From Limiplasma pullistercoris (GTDB lineage: Bacteria > Bacillota > Clostridia > Christensenellales > Aristaeellaceae): a DNA stretch of 12,494 bases. Location: contig DVMC01000122.1 in assembly GCA_018715165.1 (NCBI GenBank), positions 1 through 12,494 of the forward strand. The letters run 5' to 3'. A program made the position numbers and the translations under genes. Below the pieces are notes generated by a model that had not been told where the DNA came from, did not search any database, and was given only the letters and a program-made list of their open reading frames with translations. This document shows positions 6,217 through 12,494 of the stretch, piece after piece (the stretch's first letter is position 1; the number at the start of each line of letters is the position of its first letter).

Positions 6217-7578
6217 ATGAAATTGGCCAATAAGCGCATTCTGGTGGTCGGCATGGCGCGCAGCGGCGTGGCGGCGGCGCAGCTCCTTTTGGAAAACGGC
6301 GCGACGCCGGTGCTTTCGGACCGCAAGCGCGAGGATGCCTTTGGCGGCGAGCTGGACGTGCTTCGCGGCACGGTATGCGAGTTCCGCCTGGGCGAGGACC
6401 CCGTCAAGCTGCTTTCGGAAGCCGACGGCCTGGTGATCAGCCCCGGCGTGCCCATCGACGCGCCGGTGGTGCTGGCCGCGAAGGAAAAAGGCATCCCCAT
6501 GGTGGGCGAGCTGGAACTGGCCTGGTCGCTGCTTCAGGGCGAGGTGATGGCCATTTCCGGCACCAACGGCAAGACCACCACCACCACTTTGCTTGGCAAA
6601 ATCTTTGAAAACGCGGGTCGCGTCACCCATGTGGCGGGCAATATCGGCTATCCGCTCTCCGCGGTGGCCATGAAGAGCAAAAAGGACGACGTGGTGGTGG
6701 TCGAGGTGTCCAGCTTCCAGCTGGAGAGCATCAAAACCTTCCATCCCCGCGTGGCGGCGCTGCTCAACATCACCGAGGACCATCTCAACCGCCATGGCAC
6801 CATGGCGCAGTACATCCGCCTCAAGCAGCGCCTCTTTGAAAACCAGACCGAGCGCGACTATGCCGTTTTGAACATGGACGACCCGGTTCTTTTCAAGATG
6901 GCGGGCAAGCTCAAGAGCCAGGTGGCGTTTTTCAGCCGCACGCAGCCGGTGGAGAACGGCGCGTTTGTGGACGGCGGAAAAATCGTGTGGCAGTGGAACG
7001 GCGCGCGCCGCGCCATCTGCGACGCGGACCAGATCCTCATCCCCGGCCCGCATAATTTGGAGAACGCGCTGGCCGCCACGGCCATGGCCTGCTTTATGGG
7101 CGTGCCTGCGCCGGTGATCCGCCATACGCTGCAATCCTTTTCGGGCGTGGAGCACCGCATCGAAAAGGTGCGCGTGTTCCAGGGCGTCACCTATATCAAC
7201 GACAGCAAGGGCACCAATGTGGACAGCACCATCAAGGCCGTGCAGAGCATGAAGGCGCCCACGGTGCTGCTGCTGGGCGGCTATGACAAGCACACGGACT
7301 TCATGCCCCTGTGCCGCGAGATCATCGCCTCTGGCCGCATCGACGACGTGGTGGTGATGGGAGAGACCGCGCGCCAGATCCGCGAGCAGCTGGAGGAAGC
7401 GGGCTATGACCGCATCACCCAGGCCTACAGCCTGCGCGACGCCGTGGACAAGGCGCGCGCGCTGGCCGTATCCGGCGGCAATGTGCTGCTTTCACCCGCG
7501 TGCGCCAGCTTTGACATGTTCCGCGACTACGAGCACCGGGGCGCGGTGTTCAAAGAGATCGTAAACGCCCTGTGCTGA
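6217..7578 (+). CDS. murD: MurD, UDP-MurNAc-L-alanine:D-glutamate ligase
   Basis: This cytoplasmic ATP-dependent ligase adds D-glutamate to UDP-MurNAc-L-Ala; it has 453 residues, normal for the family. An N-terminal Rossmann-like UDP-binding domain opens with ILVVGMARSGVAA. The ATP loop GTNGKTT is at 115-121. DHLNRHG is at 188-194, with Lys203 as the probable carbamylated lysine. NDSKGTN is at 328-334 and SPACASFD at 426-433, both in the C-terminal domain. The start ATG 6217 follows GGAGGTGG (6202-6209) at 7 nt, a near-ideal ribosome site. It sits between mraY and ftsW, the common Bacillota order. No irregularity was seen. Confidence 0.97.
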   Translation: MKLANKRILVVGMARSGVAAAQLLLENGATPVLSDRKREDAFGGELDVLRGTVCEFRLGEDPVKLLSEADGLVISPGVPIDAPVVLAAKEKGIPMVGELELAWSLLQGEVMAISGTNGKTTTTTLLGKIFENAGRVTHVAGNIGYPLSAVAMKSKKDDVVVVEVSSFQLESIKTFHPRVAALLNITEDHLNRHGTMAQYIRLKQRLFENQTERDYAVLNMDDPVLFKMAGKLKSQVAFFSRTQPVENGAFVDGGKIVWQWNGARRAICDADQILIPGPHNLENALAATAMACFMGVPAPVIRHTLQSFSGVEHRIEKVRVFQGVTYINDSKGTNVDSTIKAVQSMKAPTVLLLGGYDKHTDFMPLCREIIASGRIDDVVVMGETARQIREQLEEAGYDRITQAYSLRDAVDKARALAVSGGNVLLSPACASFDMFRDYEHRGAVFKEIVNALC

Positions 7579-7654
7579 CAGGATGCCCCTTCCCGGCGTG
7601 AAGGAGATGCACACCAAAGACGACGCATCTTTTGAACGGTTGGGAGGGGGTCTT

Positions 7655-8794
7655 TTGACACGGCAGCAGCCTGTGACCGCCGGACGGTGCCTCAAACCCG
7701 CACGCGCCGGCGTGGACCGGACGCTTCTTCTGATTCTTTCGCTGCTGATGATGTGCGGGCTTCTGGCCCTGTTCAGCGCCACCTACTACAAGGCGGTGGA
7801 TCAGGGCGACGCGCTTCTGGAGGTCAAGCGCCAGCTGGTGGGCATTGGTCTGGGCGCGGTGCTGATGCTCATCACCAGCCGCATTCCCCACGGCTTCTGG
7901 GCGGATGCGCGCGTGGTGGTGGCGGGGTTGGCGGCGAGCATGATTTTGCTCGTGCTGGTGCTCATCCCGGGCGTGGGCGTATATCTCAACGGCTCGCGCC
8001 GGTGGCTCAACATTGCGGGCATGAGCTTTCAGCCGTCCGAGGTGGCCAAGATCGCCTCGGTGATCTACCTCGCGGCCACGCTCAGCTACCGGCTGGAACG
8101 GCTGGAAAAGCTGTGGCGGGGCGTGGTGCCGCTTTTGATCGTGCCGGCGGTGATGTTTCTGCTCATCCTGGAGCAGCCCAATCTCTCCACGGCGGGCAGC
8201 ATCATGATCGTGGCCGTCCTGATGATGCTGCTGGCCGGCGTGCGGTGGCGGCACCTGTGCCTGATGGGCGTGGCGGGCCTGTGCGTGGGCACGGTGTATG
8301 CCTGGATTGAACCCTACCGGCGCGAGCGGCTTCTGTCCTTCCGTGACCCCTTCGCCCAGATGAGCGACGAGGGGTATCAGCTGGCCCAGTCGCTCATCGC
8401 CATCGGTTCGGGCGGGCTGTTCGGCCGCGGGCTGGGACAGGGACGCCAGAAGTTCAGCTACCTGCCCTATCCCGAAAGCGATTTCATCTTTGCCATCGTG
8501 GGGGAGGACTTCGGGCTGCTGGGCTGCGCGGTGGTGATCGCGCTGTTTCTGGCCTTCACCTTCGCGGGAATGCGCATCGCGGTATCCTGCCCGGACCGCC
8601 ACGGCTGCCTGCTGGCGGCGGGGCTCACGGCCATGATCGCCGTGCAGGCATTCATCAACATCGGCGTGGTGGTGGGCGTGCTGCCCACCACCGGGCTGCC
8701 GCTTCCATTTTTCAGCGCCGGGGGCACCTCCATCTCCCTGCTGATGGCGGCGACGGGCATTATCCTGAGCGTGTCACGCACGGCGCGCAAATGA
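7655..8794 (+). CDS. ftsW: FtsW/SpoVE, SEDS-family peptidoglycan glycosyltransferase
   Basis: This polytopic membrane polymerase joins lipid II into glycan strands together with the class B PBP encoded upstream. Family signatures are GSRRWLNI beginning at residue 113 with QPSEVAK after it, GLGQGRQKFSYLP, and PESDFIFA, whose Asp276 matches the essential aspartate of SEDS proteins. FFSAGGTS is at 352-359 and the whole protein is rich in membrane helices. I chose TTG 7655 (379 residues) because GGGAGGGGG (7642-7650) is a strong ribosome site at the right distance. In-frame ATG 7583 and ATG 7607 would add 24 or 16 residues but have poorly placed sites. The position after murD supports FtsW or SpoVE rather than RodA. 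The usual murG does not follow. Confidence 0.93.
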   Translation: MTRQQPVTAGRCLKPARAGVDRTLLLILSLLMMCGLLALFSATYYKAVDQGDALLEVKRQLVGIGLGAVLMLITSRIPHGFWADARVVVAGLAASMILLVLVLIPGVGVYLNGSRRWLNIAGMSFQPSEVAKIASVIYLAATLSYRLERLEKLWRGVVPLLIVPAVMFLLILEQPNLSTAGSIMIVAVLMMLLAGVRWRHLCLMGVAGLCVGTVYAWIEPYRRERLLSFRDPFAQMSDEGYQLAQSLIAIGSGGLFGRGLGQGRQKFSYLPYPESDFIFAIVGEDFGLLGCAVVIALFLAFTFAGMRIAVSCPDRHGCLLAAGLTAMIAVQAFINIGVVVGVLPTTGLPLPFFSAGGTSISLLMAATGIILSVSRTARK

Positions 8795-8802
8795 GGCTTT
8801 TT

Positions 8803-8831
8803 TTCACACTTGGTCAGGCATGACATAAGAT
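8803..8831 (+). promoter_or_regulatory. Candidate promoter for murA
   Basis: TTCACA (8803-8808, 5 of 6) and TAAGAT (8826-8831, 4 of 6) are 17 bp apart in an AT-rich gap between ftsW and murA, where GC-rich coding sequence is otherwise continuous. A run of seven T (8798-8804) precedes it, but no good hairpin stands directly before the run, so I do not call a terminator there. The site would give murA and ftsQ a separate supply of transcript. Confidence 0.35.
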
Positions 8832-8862
8832 AGTGCATGGAATGCTTGACGGAGGTGGAAGA

Positions 8863-10119
8863 ATGAACGCCTTGCGAATTCACGGCGGGAGGCGCCTGAC
8901 GGGCGAATGGAGGGTGCACAGCGCGAAGAACGCGGTATTGCCTATCATGGCGGCATCCATTCTCACCGGGGAGGCGACGCGGCTTGAGGGGTGCCCGGAA
9001 TTGGTGGACGTGGCCTACATGGCCGATATCCTCTGCACCCTGGGCTGCCGGATACATAGCGGGGACGGGGCGCTGACCATCGACCCGCAGGGCCTCAACC
9101 GCCACGAGATGCCCGACGCGCTGGCCAAGAAGATCCGATCCTCCATCTTTCTGCTGGGTTCTATCCTGGCGCGGTTTCGCAAGGCCACCGTCACCTTTCC
9201 CGGCGGATGCGAGATCGGTTTGAGACCCATCGACCTGCATTTGAGCGGCCTTAGGCAGCTGGGAGTGGACGTTCGGGAGGAAGGCGGCCTCATTCGCTGC
9301 GACGGCCGGCACATGCGCGCCGGCACCGTGCATTTTGACTACCCCAGCGTGGGCGCCACCGAAAACGTGATGATGGCCGCGGTGCTGCTGAAGGGCCGCA
9401 CGGTGCTCAGCAACGTGGCGCGGGAGCCGGAGATCGTCGATCTGCAAAACCTCCTCAACGCCATGGGCGCGCGCATCAGCGGCGCGGGCACACATACCGT
9501 GACCGTCGAGGGCGTGGAGCGCCTGCACGGCGTGAGTTATCAGCCCATGCCGGACCGCATCGTGGCCGGGACTTTGCTGGCTGCGGCGGCGGCTACGGGC
9601 GGCGACGTCCGGCTGACCAATGTGCCCTGCCGCGATCTGTATGCCGTCTTTACCAAGCTGCGGGAAATGGGCTGCGAGATCGACGAGGAGGAAAGCGCGG
9701 CGAGGCTCCGCGCGCCGCAGCGGCTCACGGCCTTCCAGCAGCTGCAAACGCAGCCGCATCCGGGCTTTCCCACCGATATGCAGGCCCAGATGCTGGCGCT
9801 GGCCGCCATGGCAAAGGGAACCTCGGTGGTGGTGGAGAACGTATTTGAGAACCGCTTTGCGCACGCGGGCGATCTCAACCGCATGGGTGCAAACGTGCTG
9901 GTCAACGGCCGCACGGCCGTGGTGCAGGGTGTGGAAGCGCTCTATGGCGCGCATGTGACCGCCCGCGACCTGCGCGGGGGCGCGGCGCTGGTCATTGCGG
10001 GGCTGGCCGCGCGCGGGGAAACGCTGGTGGAGCGCGCCGGGCTGATCGACCGCGGATACGAGCGGCTGGAGGAGATGCTAAACGCGCTTGGCGCGGATAT
10101 CTGCCGGGAAAGCGTGTAA
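8863..10119 (+). CDS. murA: MurA, UDP-N-acetylglucosamine 1-carboxyvinyltransferase
   Basis: MurA transfers enolpyruvate from phosphoenolpyruvate to UDP-GlcNAc, the first committed step of peptidoglycan synthesis, in the cytoplasm. It has 418 residues, the standard length. The substrate-binding pair Lys22-Asn23 (SAKNAVLP), the fosfomycin-target cysteine Cys116 in GGCEIGLRP with Arg121, Asp305 in FPTDMQAQ and Arg397 in IDRGYERL are all present. With cysteine rather than aspartate in the loop, the enzyme is predicted to be sensitive to fosfomycin. ATG 8863 follows GGAGGTGG (8851-8858) at the right distance; an upstream in-frame GTG at 8833 is less likely. It lies 68 nt after ftsW and 18 nt before ftsQ. 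Clostridia often have murA here, but usually behind murG, which is missing. Confidence 0.96.
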   Translation: MNALRIHGGRRLTGEWRVHSAKNAVLPIMAASILTGEATRLEGCPELVDVAYMADILCTLGCRIHSGDGALTIDPQGLNRHEMPDALAKKIRSSIFLLGSILARFRKATVTFPGGCEIGLRPIDLHLSGLRQLGVDVREEGGLIRCDGRHMRAGTVHFDYPSVGATENVMMAAVLLKGRTVLSNVAREPEIVDLQNLLNAMGARISGAGTHTVTVEGVERLHGVSYQPMPDRIVAGTLLAAAAATGGDVRLTNVPCRDLYAVFTKLREMGCEIDEEESAARLRAPQRLTAFQQLQTQPHPGFPTDMQAQMLALAAMAKGTSVVVENVFENRFAHAGDLNRMGANVLVNGRTAVVQGVEALYGAHVTARDLRGGAALVIAGLAARGETLVERAGLIDRGYERLEEMLNALGADICRESV

Positions 10120-10137
10120 ACCAAGGGAGGAACATAC

Positions 10138-11031
10138 ATGAGCAAACGCGCCGGAAAAAAGCGCACCCCTGAAATCGAACACGAGCAGTTTGAAGCCTAC
10201 GGCGAATATACCTACGACTACCTGCACGCGCAGGACGGCGAGGGCGGGGACGCGCAGGCCCCGGCCCAGCCCAGCGTGCAGGCGGTCCGGCGCGCGCAGA
10301 AACGGCGCAGGACGCATGGCTTTTTCAAGTTTCTGGGCCTCTTGACGGTGCTGACCATCGGCCTGGCGGTGGGGCAGCAGACGCTGTTTCGGCTGGAAAC
10401 GGTCTATGTCGTGGGCAACGAGGAAAAGACGCCCCAGGAGATCGTGATGGCGTCGGGCCTGGTGCGCGGGCGCAACATGATTACCATTGAGGAGGAGGAC
10501 GTGGCCGAGACACTTAGCCAGGACCATACGATCATCTTCAAGGGCATGCAGAAGGAATACCCTAACACCATCTACCTCTATATCGAGGAGCGCAAGACCG
10601 TCGCCGCCATGCAGTGGCTGGGCATCCTTTACACCCTGGACCGGGAGGGCGTGGTGATGAAGGAGAGCACCTCCTCCACGCCGCCCGCCGGCATGCCTGT
10701 GGTCACAGGCTTTCGCGTGAGCAATATCAACGTGGGCCAGCAGCTTCTGGTGCGGTCCGAAAATCAGATGGAAGCCTACCGGGAAATCATGGAAGAACTG
10801 GAACTACAGATGTACCAGAGCCAGGTCGCCGAAATCAACCTGGCGGACCCCAGCAACATCTACCTGATCACGGTCGAGGGCGTGACCGTGCGACTGGGCG
10901 ACGCCAGCTACATGCAGGCCAAGATCGGCGCCGTGCGCACGGATATGGCCTATCTGCGCCAGCTGGGGAAAACCTCCGGCATTTTGGACGTGAGCATCCC
11001 CGAAGACGCCAAGTACATGCCGGAGGATTGA
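10138..11031 (+). CDS. ftsQ: FtsQ/DivIB, division protein with POTRA domain
   Basis: This bitopic membrane protein has 297 residues and links FtsL and DivIC at the septum. A charged cytoplasmic part with a basic cluster (about 50-59) leads to one membrane span (about 62-80). The extracellular POTRA domain starts near Phe84 (FRLETVYVVGN), with the typical pattern of a helix, then GLVRGRNMITI, then a strand ending EERKTVAAMQW. The FtsQ beta domain follows to about 275, and a short acidic tail ends the protein. The start ATG 10138 follows GGGAGGA closely, 18 nt after murA, so the two are very probably co-transcribed. Overall conservation is weak, as is usual for this family, but domain order and position agree. 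Confidence 0.92.
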   Translation: MSKRAGKKRTPEIEHEQFEAYGEYTYDYLHAQDGEGGDAQAPAQPSVQAVRRAQKRRRTHGFFKFLGLLTVLTIGLAVGQQTLFRLETVYVVGNEEKTPQEIVMASGLVRGRNMITIEEEDVAETLSQDHTIIFKGMQKEYPNTIYLYIEERKTVAAMQWLGILYTLDREGVVMKESTSSTPPAGMPVVTGFRVSNINVGQQLLVRSENQMEAYREIMEELELQMYQSQVAEINLADPSNIYLITVEGVTVRLGDASYMQAKIGAVRTDMAYLRQLGKTSGILDVSIPEDAKYMPED

Positions 11032-11072
11032 ACAAACTTGGAAAAGTTTACGAACTTCTTCCCAAAAACGCG

Positions 11073-11106
11073 AAAAAAAAGCGGGAATATGCTTGCGTAT
11101 TCCTGC
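11073..11106. other. Strong hairpin after ftsQ, terminator-like on the minus strand
   Basis: On the + strand, 11081-11091 pairs with 11096-11106 over 11 positions (two of them G-U) around the loop CTTG, a tetraloop known to be very stable when closed by G-C. Eight A (11073-11080) stand directly before it. Read leftward, the stem (two A-C mismatches) is followed at once by eight T, the form of an intrinsic terminator on the minus strand. On the + strand no T run follows. A separate weak hairpin, AAACTT-GGAA-AAGTTT (11034-11049), lies just after the ftsQ stop. Confidence 0.55.
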
Positions 11107-11121
11107 CAAAACGGTTACAAT
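11093..11121 (+). promoter_or_regulatory. Candidate promoter of ftsA-ftsZ
   Basis: TACAAT (11116-11121, 5 of 6) is preceded by TTGCGT (11093-11098, 3 of 6) with a 17-bp spacer, in the only long AT-rich stretch between genes in the right half of the window. The start would fall near 11128-11130, leaving a leader of about 100 nt before ftsA. The -35 box lies in the loop and right arm of the hairpin described at 11073-11106. Promoters just before ftsA and ftsZ are common in bacteria, which fits. Confidence 0.5.
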
Positions 11122-11136
11122 AAATAATGGTACTTT

Positions 11137-11198
11137 GGGTGCCTTCTATTGCCGTGCGCGGCGGCACCCGGCCTGCCGTGGGAACGTGTCCCCCCGGC
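11137..11198 (+). ncRNA. Structured leader of the ftsA transcript (two hairpins, class unknown)
   Basis: First hairpin: GGGTGCC (11137-11143) pairs perfectly with GGCACCC (11163-11169). Inside it GCCG-TGCG-CGGC (11151-11162) forms a second stem stacked directly on the outer one, leaving TTCTATT as a 7-nt bulge. Second hairpin: GCCG (11175-11178) pairs with CGGC (11195-11198) and, after one bulged U, GGG with CCC, around a 9-nt loop. The ribosome site AGGGGA (11214-11219) lies just downstream. I do not recognise a riboswitch or known leader family. It may be a folded 5' leader that affects ftsA translation or transcript stability. Confidence 0.4.
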
Positions 11199-11229
11199 TG
11201 ACTGATGAGGAACAGGGGAATGCTGTGTT

Positions 11230-12423
11230 ATGAAATCAACCATCGCGGCCATTGATTTTGGTACGTGCAAGATCGTTACCCTCGTAGCCGAGACGAGCGG
11301 TACCCAGCGTTGCGACATCATCGGGGCGGGCATCGCCGCCTACGACGGCTTTCTGGATGGCGAGTGGAACAACACCGTCATGCTCAACGAGGCCATCCAG
11401 AAATCCATCACCGAGGCCGAGACCCAGTCCAAGCGCAAGATCCGTGAAATCAATGTGGGCGTGCCGGGCGAATTTACGCGCGTGTACGCCGTGGAAACCA
11501 GCGTGACCATTCAGGGCGCGGACCCGCACGTCACGCCCCGCCACGTGGAAAAGATCTTCGCCAACGCGGACAAGCAGCTCTCGCCCGTGCGCGGCGTGGT
11601 GGTGCACCGCAGCCCCGCCTGGTTCATGGTGGACGGTGGCAAAAAGACGTTGGAGCCCGTGGGCCTCAAGGGCACCGAGCTCAAGGCGCTGGTCAGCTTC
11701 GTGGTGGCCGACACCTTCTTCCTGGACGACGTGATGGCCCGCCTGCGCGACATGAACATCACCGTGAGCGGCTTTTTCTCCAGCTCCACGGGCGAGGCGA
11801 TGCTTTACCTCCTGGAGGAGGACCGCGACCGCACCGCCATCCTCATCGACATCGGCTACCTGTGTACCGACGTGATGGCCGTGGAGGGCGACGCCGTCAT
11901 CTTCCAGAAAACGCTTCCCGTGGGCGGCGGCCACATCGCCGCCGACGTGGCCGAGGGTCTCTCCATTCCCCTGGAATCGGCCGAGCAGATCAAGCGGGAA
12001 TATGTGTATGGAATTTCTACGATCTCGCAATCCTATACCGTATCCGGCGGCGAAGGCGTCAAGACTGAAACCTTCACGCAGGAGCAGGTGGCGGCGGTGC
12101 TGGAACCCCGCGTGGACGAGATTGCGGACATGATTCAGGAATGCATCGACGACAGCGGCATCAAGCTGGGCAGCTGGTCCACCATCTACCTGACCGGCGG
12201 CGGCCTCAGCCTCAACCGCGGCGGCCGCGACTATCTCTCGGCCAAGCTGGAAAAGCCCGTGCGCGATACGGTCAAGCGCACCATCAAGCTGTCCAGCCCC
12301 ATCTATGCCAGCGCCATGGGCCTGATGGACCTGATCATCGACACCATCGAGGCCCGGAACGCTACCTCCAGCGGCGTGGCGGGCGGCATCAAGGACTTTT
12401 TCAAAAGTTTGCTGGGCGGCTGA
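11230..12423 (+). CDS. ftsA: FtsA, actin-like membrane anchor of FtsZ (divergent)
   Basis: FtsA is an actin-fold ATPase that tethers FtsZ filaments to the membrane; it has 397 residues. The phosphate-1 loop AIDFGTCK is at 7-14. A 1C-like region with RKIREINVGVPGEF and VDGGKKTLEPVGLKG lies at about 70-150. The adenosine motif TGGGLSL begins at 322. The C-terminal amphipathic helix IKDFFKSLLGG (387-397) is the expected membrane-targeting sequence. The phosphate-2 motif, normally close to DIGGGTTD, reads DIGYLCTD (207-214), which removes the glycine pair. ATG 11230 follows AGGGGA at about 10 nt; ATG 11220 is out of frame. ftsZ follows after 44 nt. Position and membrane helix argue strongly for FtsA. 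I recall similar variants in some Clostridia but cannot confirm this here. Confidence 0.9.
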   Translation: MKSTIAAIDFGTCKIVTLVAETSGTQRCDIIGAGIAAYDGFLDGEWNNTVMLNEAIQKSITEAETQSKRKIREINVGVPGEFTRVYAVETSVTIQGADPHVTPRHVEKIFANADKQLSPVRGVVVHRSPAWFMVDGGKKTLEPVGLKGTELKALVSFVVADTFFLDDVMARLRDMNITVSGFFSSSTGEAMLYLLEEDRDRTAILIDIGYLCTDVMAVEGDAVIFQKTLPVGGGHIAADVAEGLSIPLESAEQIKREYVYGISTISQSYTVSGGEGVKTETFTQEQVAAVLEPRVDEIADMIQECIDDSGIKLGSWSTIYLTGGGLSLNRGGRDYLSAKLEKPVRDTVKRTIKLSSPIYASAMGLMDLIIDTIEARNATSSGVAGGIKDFFKSLLGG

Positions 12424-12467
12424 CGCCCCGGACGCGACCGAAGAAAGATTGAGTAGGGGGATGCACT

Positions 12468-12494
12468 GTGCTTGAGTTTCAGATCGAGGATCAA
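12468..12494 (+). CDS. ftsZ: FtsZ, N-terminal start only (cut by the window edge)
   Basis: GTG 12468 opens a frame reading MLEFQIEDQ to the end of the window. MLEF followed by a short acidic stretch is typical of clostridial FtsZ N-termini, and the gene directly after ftsA is expected to be ftsZ. GTAGGGGG (12453-12460) provides a ribosome site 7 nt upstream. The ATG at 12461 runs into a stop after four codons, so the GTG is the likely start. Only nine codons are visible, so the name leans on position. Confidence 0.75.

Noticed and set aside
3683..7293. Very long open frames on the minus strand (502 and 705 codons)
   Set aside because: They lie exactly opposite murE, mraY and murD, are rich in His, Ala, Gly and Arg as expected for the complement of GC-rich codons, and have no recognisable domains.
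7511..7516. TTGACA words in murD (7511-7516) and at the ftsW start (7655-7660)
   Set aside because: Perfect -35 words, but the sequence 16-18 bp downstream is GC-rich with no -10 box in either case.
8769..8804. Possible terminator after ftsW (T run 8798-8804)
   Set aside because: The only available stem (GCGTGT with GCGCGC) needs two G-U pairs and ends about 9 nt before the T run, too far for a normal intrinsic terminator.
11202..11212. CTGATGA, the core word of hammerhead ribozymes, before ftsA
   Set aside because: It is followed directly by GGAAC with no stem II and no GAAA box, so no hammerhead can form; a chance match.
11175..11212. Resemblance of the ftsA leader to a fluoride (crcB) riboswitch because of CTGATGA
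   Set aside because: The remaining conserved positions and the order of helices do not match, and ftsA is not a known target.
12001..12050. AT-rich patch in ftsA with a TATACC word as an ftsZ promoter
   Set aside because: No acceptable -35 box lies 16-18 bp upstream, and the codons are only mildly unusual.

Overview
This window holds most of a division and cell wall (dcw) gene cluster. All genes read rightward. The gene content and order (mraZ, ftsL-like, a PASTA-bearing class B PBP of the SpoVD/PBP2B type, murE, mraY, murD, ftsW/spoVE, murA, ftsQ/divIB, ftsA, ftsZ), the PASTA domains, and murA lying in the cluster just before ftsQ all point to a Gram-positive anaerobe of the Bacillota, most likely class Clostridia. 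The DNA is clearly GC-rich by eye, which suits several gut clostridial lineages. The MurE carries the DNPR motif, so the peptidoglycan is predicted to contain meso-diaminopimelate. The exact order or family cannot be read from the window.

Layout: 1-91 is the tail of an upstream unit ending in an intrinsic terminator. 92-276 is the control region of the cluster, with a strong sigma-A-type promoter overlapped by 10-bp-phased GTGG-type repeats that look like the MraZ operator. 277-3662 carries mraZ, an ftsL-like gene and the transpeptidase. 3680-7578 carries the cytoplasmic and membrane precursor enzymes MurE, MraY and MurD. 7655-8794 is the SEDS glycosyltransferase FtsW/SpoVE. 8863-10119 is murA and 10138-11031 is ftsQ. 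A 198-nt non-coding region with hairpins and a candidate promoter (11032-11229) precedes ftsA (11230-12423). The first nine codons of ftsZ close the window.

Together, MurA, MurD and MurE build UDP-MurNAc-peptide and MraY moves it to undecaprenyl phosphate. FtsW polymerises and the PBP cross-links lipid II at the septum under FtsQ/FtsL control, while FtsA anchors FtsZ. Three genes often found in such clusters, rsmH (mraW), murF and murG, are absent from their usual slots, and each junction is closed up to an ordinary intergenic length.

No new gene system, mobile element, tRNA, rRNA or CRISPR array was found. The points of interest are regulatory. They are the phased operator at mraZ; a sigma-E-like site plus a ribosome-site-masking hairpin before the PBP; an internal promoter-like element in a patch of rare codons inside the PBP gene that resembles the mraZ promoter; and a structured leader before ftsA. 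FtsA itself has an altered nucleotide-binding motif. These regulatory readings were made by eye and are inferences.
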